From Glebionis coronaria (taxonomy: Eukaryota; Streptophyta; Magnoliopsida; Asterales; Asteraceae): DNA of 64,000 bases. Position 1 is the stretch's first letter; every line of letters starts with the position of its first letter. The notes beneath the pieces are model-generated. The model had not been told where the DNA came from. It saw only the letters and a list, made by a program, of their open reading frames with translations, and did no database searches. Positions 1 through 11,821 of this stretch are shown here, piece by piece. Location of the stretch: positions 299,022,364 to 299,086,363 of the forward strand of contig CM046877.1 in the NCBI GenBank assembly GCA_025667525.1. Reading direction: 5' to 3'. The translations under genes were made by a program, and so were the position numbers.

Positions 1-99
1 GATCGAATAGATGAGATATAACATGTAGGATACATGAACGCTACGGTACATAATGACATGAAAGAAAGACATTTATATCTCTGAGCAAGGATACTGAAT

Positions 100-580
100 A
101 CATATTTGAACATAATACGTGAACAATTGTGAACGTGATACGTGAGCAATTGTAAACGTGATTCACGTACATATGGTGAACGTGCGGCATGGAATATATC
201 GTGAACGAGATACGTGAAACATACCGTGAACGTGGTACGTGGACATATCGTGAATGTATGCTGACTGAGGAGGAAATGCCAAACGATACTACATGAGACG
301 TGAAACGGGACGCGAAACATCTGCCTGGTTATGGAAAAGTTGTGCTAAACTTGAGTCTGGTTTCTCAAGCTTTCTGTAACCATATCCAGTACCAGACCTG
401 AACGTGTATAGTGTCATCGAACATGAAACTGAACGTGAATAAAGTTATGAACGCGTACGTGAACGTAATCACGAGATGGAACAAAATATGAACGGAAACC
501 AAAATCATAATTGTGGACTTGAGACGTAACGTGAAAGTAAAGTAAATGTGAAGATGAACATAACCGTGAGCGTGAACTTG
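100..580. repeat. Degenerate CGTGAAC-rich low-complexity tract
   Basis: Variants of GTGAACGTGATACGTGAAC recur with no fixed period, making the tract rich in ACGTG cores. It lies where integrase-region DNA of element D would be expected, but I find no protein match. It looks like a degenerate simple repeat. Confidence 0.5.
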
Positions 581-1039
581 AATTTCTATTTGATATTATT
601 TTTGATGGGATACCATGAAATCGTACGATCTCTTGCTGAACTTTCTGTAGATCTGCTAACTGCGTAATCCTTTCGGATGAAATAAACGTGTAAGCTAGGT
701 TAAATGATCGACAACGACTTAGATAGTATCATACTTCTTCTGAGTCTGTGGTAAGCTGATAACAACCTCCATGGGAATCTTGTTCCCTTTCTGTTTAGAA
801 ATTCCTAATGGTCGTAATAACTCACTAGCATGTCGGCGTTCTATCTTAGACCTGCTGGCATGTCAGGCATTTAGATATGAACATAGCTGCATTAATGTGT
901 TATACTACTACTATCACAATCTTGCTTGGGATCATGGTACGTTCTGGTGGAATCTAGATGAACAGTCATGGAGGAATTATGAGTATCGGTACATGAGATC
1001 TCTCCTAGCGTAGGATCTTCTGGAATACATAATTTAGTG

Positions 1040-1830
1040 TAGGTTCTATCCTTTGTGAGCAAGCTTAGTCATGGCAAAGCTAATCGTGAGAACTATCATC
1101 AATTCCTGCGTTGGTAACCCACTGAACTCCATAAAACTTCGTACTTCAGTCACAGACGTCGGTCTTAACCATCTGGTGATGGCCTTCACCTTTGCATGAT
1201 TTATGAAATTTCTTTCTCCTAAAATAATGTGGCCCAGAAATTCCACTTCGTTCAACTGGAACTCACATCTGGAAAGTTGCGTATACAATTTCTCCTATCA
1301 GAGAATCTGCAAAGCCGTGAGAAGATGATTCTCATGTTCTTCTCTAGAATCGAGAAGATTAGAATGTTATCAATGAATATACTGACAACTCGTCTAAGAA
1401 TTTATGGGAAATTTGATTCATCAAATCTATAATATAGTTGGAGCATTCGAAAGTCCAAAAGCACAGTCACAAATTTAGAGAGACCATAACGTGTGCAAAA
1501 GCAGTCTTGGAAATGTCTTGTTCTTTCTCTCACAACTGATGACAGCATGATCGTGAATTGATCTTGGAAGAATGTTTAAGACTTCGTAGCTTATCAGATA
1601 AGTCTTCAATACGTGGAATGAATATAGATTATGACTGGTGATCTTGTCCAATTTATGGTAGTCGATACATGATCTCATGTTACCGTTTTGCTTCCTAACC
1701 GTCAGAACTAGTGAAACTCATGGTGATGCACTCGGCTAATAAAACCTCGTTCCAGGAACTCTTACAGCTAATCCTGCAACTCCTTTAACTCAGTAGAAGC
1801 CCTGTGATAAGGATTTTTGGAGACAGATTC
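1040..1830 (-). pseudogene. Element D reverse transcriptase remnant
   Basis: Read on the - strand, broken frames give RGFY-stop-PSASP (about 1690-1760), then MRSCIDYHKLDKIT (1609-1678), then SRCEFQLNEVEFLGHI and KVKAITRWLRPTSVTEVRSF (about 1120-1290). These are colinear with [40 protein letters not shown] and [20 protein letters not shown] in element B. The catalytic YxDD segment is not recognisable between them. The fragment cannot encode a working enzyme. It shows that D belongs to the same chromovirus group as B but is much older. Confidence 0.8.
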
Positions 1831-2325
1831 TGCTCCTAGAACAAGCTCGATGCTAAACTCCGTCTCGTGGTTAGGAAGAGATTTCTGGAAACCCTTCTGG
1901 AAATACATTTGGAAACCCTTCTGGAAATACATCTGGAAACTCTGGAATAATCAGCTGATCATGGATTTAAGGAACATTAGAAGTCGCATCATGAATGGTG
2001 ACTAGAAAGTCTTCGCAACTATAGGATAAAATTCACGTGCTTGTAAAGCAAAAACAATTCGTACTGATTTTTCTGACAGGAAACAAAATGAATGTATTTA
2101 GGATTTAGTAAGATGGACCTTGTCGTATACTGAAAGGAAAACCTTGTACACGTGGGTGATATAATGGAGTCTTTTCTGGACTGGGAGGTAGGTAGTACAT
2201 GATCTAACATAAAGCTGACATATGAATACTTGAAGTAAGTGTGGCAGATCTCACTGAATGTGTTTCGTCTATAACTCCACAGAACAAACGCTGCGTGTCT
2301 AAACCTGAACAATACTCCAGTGGTG

Positions 2326-2330
2326 GTAAC
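2326..2330. repeat. Target site duplication, left of A (GTAAC)
   Basis: GTAAC immediately precedes the left LTR of A and recurs at 13483-13487 immediately after the right LTR. It fixes both ends of the insertion. Confidence 0.95.
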
Positions 2331-2775
2331 TGATAGGTGTGTAAACACCCATCCTTTTACCACTTAATTCTGAGTAAAACGAGACCAAAACACGTATTTA
2401 ATATCATTTGTTTGGAATTATGCGTGGTTTTTGTGTTTATTGTGTTTTCAGAGCCAACCGGATGGATAATGGAGAAAACATGGGATTGCACGGGATTTAT
2501 CGAAGAAAAAGACTCAAGATGAAGTCTATTGTCCAAGAGATGCAAAAGATTTGAAGTCACTGGGCCTATTTGACGATTTATCGAAGAAAAGGACCAAAGA
2601 TGGAAGATTTACATAAGTCGAAGAAACTCAAGTCTATTAAACGAAGAAATTAAAAGACGAGTTGAATTTAATCGACAACAAATCCCGAATCAGAATCGAA
2701 AACGTCAACTTTTCTGAAAAGACGAGAAGACAAGAAGAACGGGAGAAAGCCCACTCACCAACCAAAAGACAAGGC

Positions 2776-2783
2776 TATATAAA
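2776..2783 (+). promoter_or_regulatory. TATA box of element A 5' LTR
   Basis: TATATAAA followed by a pyrimidine patch (CCCTCCCCTCACAC), typical of plant RNA polymerase II core promoters. The same site is at 12267-12274 in the 3' LTR. It is flanked by GGCT and AGCC, which could pair around it. Confidence 0.65.
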
Positions 2784-2865
2784 GCCCTCCCCTCACACAC
2801 TTAGAGCCAGTTAGTTTTTGGAGTTTTTCTCTCCTCCATCTTTTTCTCTTTTTCTGTTTCGTATC

Positions 2866-2895
2866 ATCACCAACACCACTAGGGTGTTTGGTGAT
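2866..2895 (+). other. Leader hairpin in element A LTR
   Basis: ATCACCAACACC (2866-2877) can pair with GGTGTTTGGTGAT (2883-2895) with one bulged base and a 5-nt loop. It lies about 90 nt downstream of the TATA box, so near the 5' end of the transcript. Confidence 0.55.
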
Positions 2896-3220
2896 TTTGA
2901 TCTTTGTTTCTCAAATCTTGTAATTTTAATCTTTGTTTTATCTTGTTAAAAAATTAATCATCAATACAAGTTCTTGTTTAATCTTACCATTTCATCTTGT
3001 TCAACATCATCTTTCTTTTCAAGTTCTTAAGTTCTTATTTGGTTGAGTTTTGATTTTAAAAAGTTGTTGGATTTGTGTTTTTACTGTTGGGATTTGTTAC
3101 TTATGGTTATTAGATGATTTGTGGTTAATTTGGTAAAATCTTTTTGAGTGTTTAGTTTGATTTTGGATCAAAACGTTTTTCCTTGTTCTTCGGTAAAGTT
3201 ACTGTTTCTGAGTGTTCCCA

Positions 3221-3675
3221 GGTTCCGGATGAACACCAAAGTTCCGGATGAACACCCAAGTTCCGAATGAATATGTCCTTTAAAAGTTCCGAATGAGTTT
3301 TTGTTTAAAAGTTCCGAATGAATTAAAAAGTTCTGAATGAGTTTTTTGTTTAAAAGTTCCGAATGAGTTTTTGTTTAAAAGTTCCGAATGAATTAAAAAG
3401 TTCCGAATGAGTTTTTTGTTTAAAAGTTCCGATTAAAGTTCCGGGTGAAAGTTCCGAACCAATCTTCCGAATAAAGTTCCGGGTGAAAAGTTCCGACCCA
3501 ACTTCCGAGCCAAACTTCCGAACGAAGTTCCGAACCAAGTTCCGGGTGAAGTTCCGGATAAACTTCCGAAGAAAGTTCCGAGTGAAGGATTTCTAAAAGT
3601 TCCGAATGAAGACTTCCGGGTGAAAAGTTCCGGATCAATAGTTCCGAATCAAGGTTAAAACTTCCGAATCAAGTT
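3221..3675 (+). repeat. TTCCG tandem array, element A 5' LTR
   Basis: More than twenty copies of a short unit around GTTCCGAATGA with irregular spacing. Early units carry a T-rich spacer, and later ones become GTTCCGGGTGAA. The array lies roughly 450 nt downstream of the TATA box and so is transcribed. The matching array in the 3' LTR is at 12712-13166. Confidence 0.9.
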
Positions 3676-3992
3676 TCTTTTAATTTTAATTACTGTTTCT
3701 TTACTGTTTCTTTTTGTATCTGTTTTAATATTTCTTATTGTTTCTTCATTTTATATATTCTAAGTTTAAGTTTAATTTTAATTCCAGTATTTTAATTCAA
3801 GTTTTTATCAATAGTTATTAAATTAATTGTTTTCGATTTAAGTTTTCATTTTAGCACACTTAAACTTTTTAGTATATTAGAAAACTAAACCCCCTTTTTT
3901 AGTAACCAAGAACAATCATTCCACTTAAGCCGAGATCAATTCGAGAGGACTGAGAGATTAAAATTGAACCCATAGAAAATCAGTGTATCAAA

Positions 3993-4007
3993 TGGCGCCG
4001 CTGCCGG
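3993..4007 (+). promoter_or_regulatory. Primer binding site of A, tRNA-Asp type
   Basis: TGGCGCCGCTGCCGG, two bases after the LTR end, is complementary to the 3' end of plant tRNA-Asp apart from one position. This primer is usual for Athila elements. Confidence 0.85.
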
Positions 4008-4035
4008 CTCTTCTCTTTAAGATCAAAAGTTTTTT

Positions 4036-4202
4036 GTGAGAACTTGGATTTTGGGATCCGTTCCCCGTGAACGTTACTTTTTCATAAAAAATTTCAAAAA
4101 ATCCTAAAAAATATAAAATTTTCAAAAAATACAAAAAATTAAAAAAACATAAAAACCAAAAAATATTTTTGCTTTGTTTTTCTTTTGTTAGTTCTTTTGC
4201 AG
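4036..4202 (+). other. Putative leader intron, element A
   Basis: A GTGAGA donor-like site at 4036 and a T-rich tract ending TTTTGCAG at 4202 bound a very AT-rich stretch. The AG lies 4 nt before the gag ATG. Element F has the same arrangement (48336-48513), although the sequence between has changed. Splicing is inferred only. Confidence 0.45.
4059..4073 (+). other. Conserved leader hairpin CGTTC/GAACG, element A
   Basis: CGTTC-CCCGT-GAACG sits in a block (TTTTGGGATCCGTTC) that is nearly identical in A, E and F. The stem is constant while the loop differs in sequence and length among the three. It is a candidate packaging or dimerisation signal. Confidence 0.55.
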
Positions 4203-4206
4203 GTGT

Positions 4207-7200
4207 ATGCGCACTCGATCCACGTCTTATCAAGAGCCCGAGCCTCTCGATCACTCAGACATGGTCGGTGTACAAAACAACAACAACATACCACCTCCAA
4301 ACAATAATAACAACAACAACCCGCCTTTCAACAACATGAACAATAACAACAACAATGAGCCCCTTCCGGATAATCGCCCGATGATTGAACTGCTGCAAGC
4401 TCATGTAGATGGCAACACTGATCCAATTGTCATACCTCCAATTGCCGCCAACAATTTCGAGCTCAAGTCAGGCTTTATCCAGATGGTCTCCGCTCAACCA
4501 TTCTTGGGACGTACCATTGATGACCCACATGACCACATCAAAAGATTCCTGCAACTCACCAACACGGTCAAGTTCAATGGTGTTCCACAAGAGGTTATCA
4601 GGTTACAACTTTTTCCCTTTTCTTTAGAGGGACAAGCCCGGCATTGGCTTGCTAAGGAACCGCCACAGAGTATTCTCTCATGGACGGATTTGGAGACTAA
4701 GTTTATCAATTACTTTTTCCCACCCTCTCGTACTACCGCTTTGCGGAATGAAATCATAAATTTTGAACAAAAGTACGATGAGTCGTTCAGTGAATCTTAG
4801 GATCGGTTTAAAGATCTTTTAAGAAAATGCCCACAACATGGTTTTACCAAAGTACATCAAATTAATACTTTTTACAATGGTTTAAGCATGAGTGACCAAG
4901 ATTCACTAAACAGTGCCTCGGGGGGTAATCTTTTGGCTAAGACTTCCAATGCTGCTTGGGATATCATTGAGAATAAATCTCGTGTGCAAACCAAGAGTGT
5001 TCGGACCAATGTCGCTAGTGCTAGCACTAGTGACAGTGACAAGCGACTGGACGAAATCACTGTGCTTCTTGAATCGCTTGTCACCCACACCGTCAGCAAC
5101 AACAACAGCAACAATGCTAAAAACGCTCAAGTTAACGCTGTCATCCAACCTTGTGAGATATGCGGTGGTCCTCACTCTTACACCACTTGTACCGCCACCC
5201 AAGACTACCCTGCTGAGAATGTGAATGCAGCTTATGGCACCTATCCTCAACCTGCTTATCAAGCTCGACCTCAAGGTGACCGTAATTTGCTTAGCTACCG
5301 CTCCAACAACTACCTCTCACCACCCGGTTTTCCTCCTACCAACCCAAACCAACAACAAAACCTCAATCGCCCTCCTAAACAACAACAACAACTTCGTACA
5401 CCATAGATCCCTCCTCACAAGCAGCAACAACCACCTCAACGTAACAACCAAGTTTACCAACAACCTACTTATCAACCACCCGCATACAATGCTCCTCCCA
5501 ACCAACCCACCGCTCTTCACCAAGAAGTGGAAACTTATATGAGGACTAACGATGTGATAGTGGGAAATCTTCAGAGAGAAGTGCTCAACTTGAAAGCAGA
5601 CTTGGTCAAGCAAGGAAACGATTTGAGAGCCGACATGAGAAATACGTTGGATAGCCAAACGAATGATTTGAAAAACATGATGACTAGTTTCTTCCAAGGT
5701 AGTCAACCCTCTTCTTCGGGTACTCTTCCGAGTAACACCGTTGCGAACCCAAGAGGGGAGATGAAAGCAATCACTACTCGAAGTGGTAAAGGTACCAAGG
5801 AACCCGAGCTTCCTATACCTCCACCGGTGATTGTGACTAAGGAGAACGAGTCACCTGCTCCTATTCCTCATCCTTCTCCTTCCCTAATTTCTCCACCTCT
5901 TACTCCTACCCCTCCTCCACCCAAGGATGTGAGTGATCCTATTCTTCCAAAGCCTTCCTCTTCTTCCAATATACCTTATCCATCTAGGTTGAGGAAAGAG
6001 AAGCTCAAAATCAAGGACGATATTCAGGTTTCAAACTTCCTTAAAATGTTCAAACAACTGAATTTCAATATCTCCTTCGCTGAGGCTCTCGCTCACATGC
6101 CCAAGTATGCAAAAATGTTTAAAGATCTTCTGAGCGACAAGGAAAAGCTCCTCGATATTTCCAACACCCAACTTAATGAGAATTGCTCTGCAGTGCTCTT
6201 AAGGAAATTGCCAACCAAGCTTGGTGATCCGGGTCGTTTCTTAATTCCTTGCAATTTCCCGGGAGTAGAGAATTGCATGGCCCTAGCTGATCTAGGCGCC
6301 AGTATTAATCTCATGCCTCTAGGCGTTTGGAAGCAATTATCTCTCCCAGAGCTAGTCCCCACCAAAATGACTTTGGAATTAGCTAACCGTACGGTTGCTT
6401 ATCCAGTGGGGATAGCCGAAGACGTCATTGTAGGAGTCGACAAATTCACCTTTCCTGTTGATTTTGTTGTCGTCGACTACGAGATGGACCCTCGTGTGCC
6501 ACTAATTGTTGGTCGTCCATTCTTGAGGACCGGTCGCACTCTCATTGTGTTGAAGCCGGTGAGCTTATCATGAGAGTGGGTGACGATAAAGTAGTCTTCA
6601 ACATGGGAAAGTTGTCTAAACAGCCTTATTCATATGAGAGTGTTAATTGTATTGACGTTCTTGATGAGGCTTGTGAAGAACACTTTAATGATGCTTGCAA
6701 AAGTATTCCTACCTCTCTTCCCAATGTTGAGACCGTGTCCTCTATTGATTCATCATTGTCTCTATTTGGAGATAGTGATTTGTTTTGGAAAGATCTTGAA
6801 GACACCATGGGAGATGTGAATTTAGCTACTAATGATTCTCCCACCAATGGGGATGAAGACATGAATTTCTTTGACAATCTTCTCAACGAAGACAATCTTT
6901 CTCCTCCATCTCCCACGGTCATTGCTATCGATACTCCGACTTCGAATACGCCTCCCGTCGAAAATCCTCCGGATTTAGAACTTAAGGAGTTGCCGCCCCA
7001 TCTTGAGTATGTATTCCTTGAAGAAGAGAAGAAGTCGCCAGTCATCATTGCTAAGGACCTAAAGGAAGAAGAAAAATCCCGACTTATCACCGTGTTGAAA
7101 GATCATAAGAAGGCTATTGCTTGGAAGATTTCTGATATTCGTGGAATTGATCCTCACTTCTGCACACACAAAATTCTCATGGAGGACGACTTTAAGCCCA

Positions 7201-9884
7201 CAATTCAAAGCCAACGAAGGGTGAATCCAAAAATACATGAAGTCATCAAAACAGAGGTTATCAAACTTCTTGATGCGGGTATGATTTACCCTATTTCGGA
7301 TTCACCATAGGTTAGTCCAATCCATTGTGTGCCCAAGAAGGGCGGAATAATCGTTGTTCCCAATGAACACAACGAGTTAATTTCCACTCGTCTCGTTACT
7401 GGGTGGAGAGTTTGTATAGACTACCGCAAACTCAATGATGCCACGAGAAAGGATCATTTCCCTCTACCTTTTATGGACCAAATGCTTGAACGTTTAGCGG
7501 GTAATGAATATTACTGCTTTCTTGATGGTTTCTCGGGTTATTTTCAAATACCCATCGATCCCCAAGATCAAGAGAAGACAACATTCACTTGTCCCTATGG
7601 CACATTTGCTTACAAAAGAATGCCTTTTGGCTTATCTAATGCGCCCGGGACTTTCCAAAGGTGCATGTTAGCTATCTTCCATGACATGGTTGAACAAACC
7701 ATGGAAGTCTTCATGGATGATTTCTCGGTCTTTGGGGATTCCTTCTCTTCTTGCCTTGCCAATTTGGAACGTATGCTCAAGCGGTGCGAAGACACTCGCC
7801 TTGTTCTGAATTGGGAAAAATGCCATTTTATGGTAAAAGAAGGCATCGTGCTGGGACACAAGATTTCCAAAGCCGGTCTTGAAGTAGACCGTGCTAAAGT
7901 CGATGTTATCGCCAAGTTGCCTCCACCTTCAACCGTGAAGGGTGTGAGAAGTTTTCTGGGTCATGCGGGCTTCTACCGTCGATTCATCAAAGATTTTTCT
8001 CAAATCGCTCGCCCGATGACCCACCTCTTGGAAAAAGATACTCCTTTTATCTTTTCCAAAGAGTGTCTTGAAGCCTTCAACTCGCTTAAGGATAAGCTAA
8101 CTAAAGCACCCGTCTTGGTTACCCCTAATTGGGAACTTCCCTTTGAGTTGATGTGCGATGCTAGTGATTTTGCTATTGGAGCGGTTCTGGGACAAAGAGT
8201 GAACAAACACTTCCAACCAATCCATTACGCTAGCAACACAATGACGGGGGCACAATTGCATTATACGACAACCGAAAAAGAGCTTTTAGCTGTGGTCTAT
8301 GCTTTTGAAAAATTCCGCCCCTATCTTGTCCTTTCCACCACAATTGTGTATACCGATCATTCCGCGTTGAAGTACTTGATGACAAAGCAAGATTCCAAAC
8401 CAAGACTTCTTCGCTGGGTTTTGCTGCTCCAGGAATTTAAAATCGAAATTCGCGATAAAAAAAGGAGCTGAAAACCTAGCCGCGGATCATCTCAGCAGAC
8501 TTGAGGATCCTTACCAAGGGGATCATCCGAACAAAGAAATCAATGATTCCTTTCCCTTGGAGACCTTAATGTCTATAAATTCGAATTCTGATGAAACCCC
8601 GTGGTTTGCGGACTTTGCAAACTACTTGGCGGGTGGAATTCTCAAGGAAGGGTTGACGTCTCAACAAAAGAAAAAGTTCTTCACCGACATTAAGACTTAC
8701 TTTTGGGACGACCCTTACCTATTCAAACAATGTGCCGACCTGATTATCCGCCGATGTGTTGACGGACCGGCAGCTTCAGAAATCCTTGATGCTTGCCACA
8801 AAGGACCCACCGGTGGTCACTTTGGTCCCAACTACACCGCCAAAAAAGTGTTTGATTCGGGATTTTATTGGCCCACCATCTACCGTGACGCTCACAATAT
8901 GGTTAAACAATGTGATGTTTGCCAAAAACAAGGCACTATCACACATAAAGACGAGATGCCTCAGAGTTTCATTCAAGAGTGTGAAATCTTTGATGTTTGG
9001 GGTATCGACTTTATGGGGCCATTCCCTTCTTCTAAAGGAAACAAATACATCCTTGTAGCCGTTGACTACGTTTCAAAGTGGGTTGAAGCCAAAGCTTTAC
9101 CTACTAATGACGCAAGGGTGGTTTGTAACTTTTTGAAAGCTCTATTCGCTAGATTCGGTGTGCCTCGCGCCATTATTAGCGACCGTGGGACTCATTTTTG
9201 CAATGACCAATTTGCTAGAGTCATGGCTAAGTACGGTGTAAATCATCGTCTTTCCACAGCCTACCACCCACAAACTAATGGCCAGGCTGAAATATCTAAC
9301 CGAGGACTTAAGCGAATTCTTGAAAGGACCGTGGGAGAGCATCGTGCCTCATGGGCTGATAAACTCGATGATGCTTTGTGGGCTTTCCGTACTGCTTACA
9401 AGACCCCGATCGGCTGTACGCCTTATCGTCTTGTGTACGGGAAAGCATGCCACCTCCCCATTGAGTTGGAGCACAAGGCTTACTGGGCCTTGAAGTGGGC
9501 TAATTTTGATATTAACAAATCCGGTGACCTGCGCAAGATCCAACTCAATGAGCTCAATGAACTTCGTAATGAGGCTTATGAAAATTCTTTGATCTATAAG
9601 GAAAGGACTAAGCTCATTCACGATTCCAAAATCAAAAACCGAGAGTTCCATGTTGGAGACAAAGTTTTACTCTTTAACTCTCGGTTGAAAATCTTTTCGG
9701 GAAAGCTCAAATCTCGTTGGTCCGGCCCATTCACCATTGCCCAAATTTTTCCATATGGTACTCTCGAGCTCGCTCAACCTGATGGACCAATTTTAAGGTG
9801 AATGGCCAACGAGTGAAGTTGTACTTTGGTGAGGACACCTCTCAGGAGGTGATTCCATCCCTCACCACGTTCCCCATGAACTAA
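4207..9884 (+). pseudogene. Element A gag-pol polyprotein, degenerate
   Basis: This encodes the Athila capsid-protease-RT-RNase H-integrase polyprotein. The start is the MRTRS methionine that is also used in F and E. Order of parts: poly-Asn N terminus; gag core; zinc knuckle CEICGGPHSYTTC (from 5152); protease ADLGAS (Asp at 6289); RT with CIDYRKLND and FMDD (7710-7721); RNase [10 protein letters not shown] (about 8150); integrase HHCC region and the GIDFMGP and SDRGTHF catalytic blocks (about 8800-9200). Compared with F there are TAG stops at 4798, 5404 and 7308, a 1-bp loss near 6547, an extra A in a homopolymer near 8460, and a 1-bp loss near 9790. The stops at 4798 and 7308 replace Trp codons. 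The original stop is TAA at 9882-9884. Not functional as it stands. Confidence 0.92.
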
Positions 9885-9892
9885 TTTTGGGT

Positions 9893-9950
9893 CGAGTCAG
9901 GCTCGTGACTCGGTTATAAAAAACAAGCGCTCCTCGGGAGGCAGCCCGAG
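9893..9950 (+). other. Paired hairpins after the pol stop, element A
   Basis: CGAGTCA-GGCTCG-TGACTCG (9893-9912) and CTCGGG-AGGCAG-CCCGAG (9933-9950) are perfect stems starting 9 nt after the stop codon. F carries the same pair; E keeps the first. Confidence 0.6.
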
Positions 9951-10228
9951 TATCTATCCTTTTATGTTTTAACCTCCTAAGTGTAGGGCGACTTCTATTC
10001 GCGTTTGTCTTTGTTTGGTGATGTGATTACAGGGATAAGTGCACTCTTGGAATCTTTGAAGAACCGTGCTCCCGTGTTATCCACAATCCGGTTCTATCTC
10101 TCAACTATCGTGATTCAATTTTCTTCATACTCACATTTGAAATTGATCACGTTAGTCGTCTCTTCCTTAACTTGAGTTAACCAACGTGCACAATGTCATA
10201 AGTGTAGGGGAGATTTTTCCCACATGCT

Positions 10229-10250
10229 TAAACATTGAGGACAATGTTTA
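10229..10250 (+). other. Inverted repeat between PPT-like tracts, element A
   Basis: TAAACATTG, loop AGGA, CAATGTTTA: a perfect 9-bp stem lying between two AAGTGTAGGGG tracts. It is identical in E (42891-42912) and F (54511-54532). Confidence 0.65.
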
Positions 10251-11806
10251 TCTTAAGTGTAGGGGGGACTTCTATCGAAGTTTTAAGTGGACTTTTCCAT
10301 GAAAATGCCTTCATTTAACCAGAAAATCATATTTTTTAACATTTTTCAAATTTTTTTATTAACTTTGGCCATTTAGTCGTAATTTTTAAATTTTTATCGT
10401 TGCTTTCATATGTATATATCCCGCAATAAAGTCAAAAATATTAATAAAGTGGTGTAGCTAGTTTAGAAGTCTTTGACATATTAGGCCCGTTGCGTTTATT
10501 TTGACTCAACCCGAATAGACTTATCCAAGTTTATTCTAGCTAGTATCCTTAACCATGTAGACCTTAATTGGTTTATTAGGCTAAGTATCCACGAGTCTCA
10601 TTACTTGAGATTTTAAATTGTGGAGGACGAGAAATGATAGAGTCAATTATAAGTCGGTGTTCTTGCACAAGCTCACTTGGTGTAATTATTTGCCTATTCT
10701 CCCATCACTTGCTAATAATTATCTGCAATAAGTAAGGTCGTACGATTTGAAAAGTTACTTAGCTTCTAGCCCAAGATCGTTTAAAAGTTGCTCGGTAATG
10801 ATAAGAGTTCATAGCCAAGGCATAACTTATGAAGCGGGGCGCGAAGATTGGCGAGTCCGAAAAGGCCCTAACAAGGCATGAGGATTCCATTTTATTGCTA
10901 AAGATCCAAGGTGATGTGAAAAGCATTATTCCTAAAGTCAATATGAAGGATCAAGACTTACGACGAAAAGCAATCAACTCCCATAAAGATCATGGAGAAG
11001 TCTATCCGAAAAACCCTAACAAGGTATGAGGATAAATAGATCCAAGTCCGAAAAGGAGGCGGATCATTGTATCTCAAAATCCCAATTAGAGATTGAAGAA
11101 TAATCATGAAGTCGTGGTCAACAAAGTTGGAGAACCCCTCAAAAGTCTCCAAGTGAAGAAACTCTATGAACGATGAGAAGACCATTATCTCAAGCACGTC
11201 TCTCAAGATATGAAGTATGAAGTACATGCCAAATATCGGCCCGAGAAAGGTCTCAAATCGTGAACCGAGTTATGCCAAGATATGAACTTTTTGATATCTC
11301 GAGAAGCAGTTTTAAGAGATTTTGTCCTTTAGCTAACCATTGATCAAATCGTCCTACTTTGCTTTCAGCCTAAATAAACTATCGAAATAAGTCCAAAAAT
11401 GCATCTTCATGATCATTCTAAGACAAAAATAAAATATAAGAGATACACCTAGGAAAGGGAGTTTAAGCATTTAATTAAGCCATGTGTGTAAGTGTTTGAT
11501 TTACTAACTTATAATAACAATGATCTCGTTTTAAAGCTTAGTTTGGGGAACGTGAAACTTGAGGGTGATAAATCTTCGCAGCACCAAAGCTCTAATGTAA
11601 GTCCTTGATCTCTTTGCAAGTTATTTCCATGTAACTATTTTCAAGTGAAAATGGTTTTCTATCCTTTTGTTTCCTTTAAAGTTTAATTTCCTTTAAGTAC
11701 TTTAATTTTTGTCTAGTAGTATTTGAATAAGGCCAAGGTTGATTAATTATGAGAAAAGTGTAAAATTGCTTTATCACTAAGCATTGCATGAGGGCATGGC
11801 AATGGT

Positions 11807-11821
11807 TAAGTGTAGGGGATT
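11807..11821 (+). promoter_or_regulatory. Polypurine tract of element A
   Basis: AAGTGTAGGGGATT abuts the 3' LTR, where plus-strand priming is expected. Similar tracts occur upstream at 9979, 10200 and 10255. Confidence 0.8.

Larger units (their letters stand above)
1..2330 (-). mobile_element. Element D, internal region, left part (decayed Tekay-type gypsy)
   Basis: This is the pol-side remainder of an old Ty3/gypsy element read on the - strand. It continues at 13488-15018 on the far side of element A. On the - strand, fragments at about 1040-1830 match the reverse transcriptase of element B in this window. Near 2230-2330 a short stretch resembles B's nucleocapsid region, with the RRNT core kept but the zinc-knuckle cysteines lost. 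Stops and frameshifts are frequent. The other LTR of D must lie left of the window. Positions 1-700 show no recognisable protein. Confidence 0.75.
2331..3990 (+). repeat. Element A, 5' LTR
   Basis: Starts TGATAGGTGTGTAAACACC and ends CAGTGTATCA, directly before the primer site. It contains a TATA box (2776-2783) inside the small inverted repeat GGCT/AGCC, a 12-bp hairpin at 2866-2895 and a long TTCCG array at 3221-3675. Confidence 0.95.
9885..11806 (+). other. Element A 3' noncoding region
   Basis: Almost 2 kb between pol and the polypurine tract with no credible ORF. An env-like ORF would be expected here in some Athila elements, but I see none. The region is colinear with the 3' regions of E and F. 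Shared blocks include two post-stop hairpins (A and F), AAGTGTAGGGG tracts, an inverted repeat, a repeated CCCTAACAAGGYATGAGGA module, and a block ending GAGAAGCAGTTTTAA. Conservation in the gag-only element E suggests a cis-acting role. Confidence 0.7.

Noticed and set aside
1229..1432. A + strand gene in element D
   Set aside because: It is the shadow of the RT remnant on the - strand.
3350..3638. Proteins made of repeated SELFTRNF-type units on the - strand
   Set aside because: They are translations of the TTCCG array, present in both LTRs of A.
3221..3675. A CRISPR-like array
   Set aside because: Units are short, irregular and degenerate, there are no unique spacers of fixed length, and the DNA is a plant LTR.
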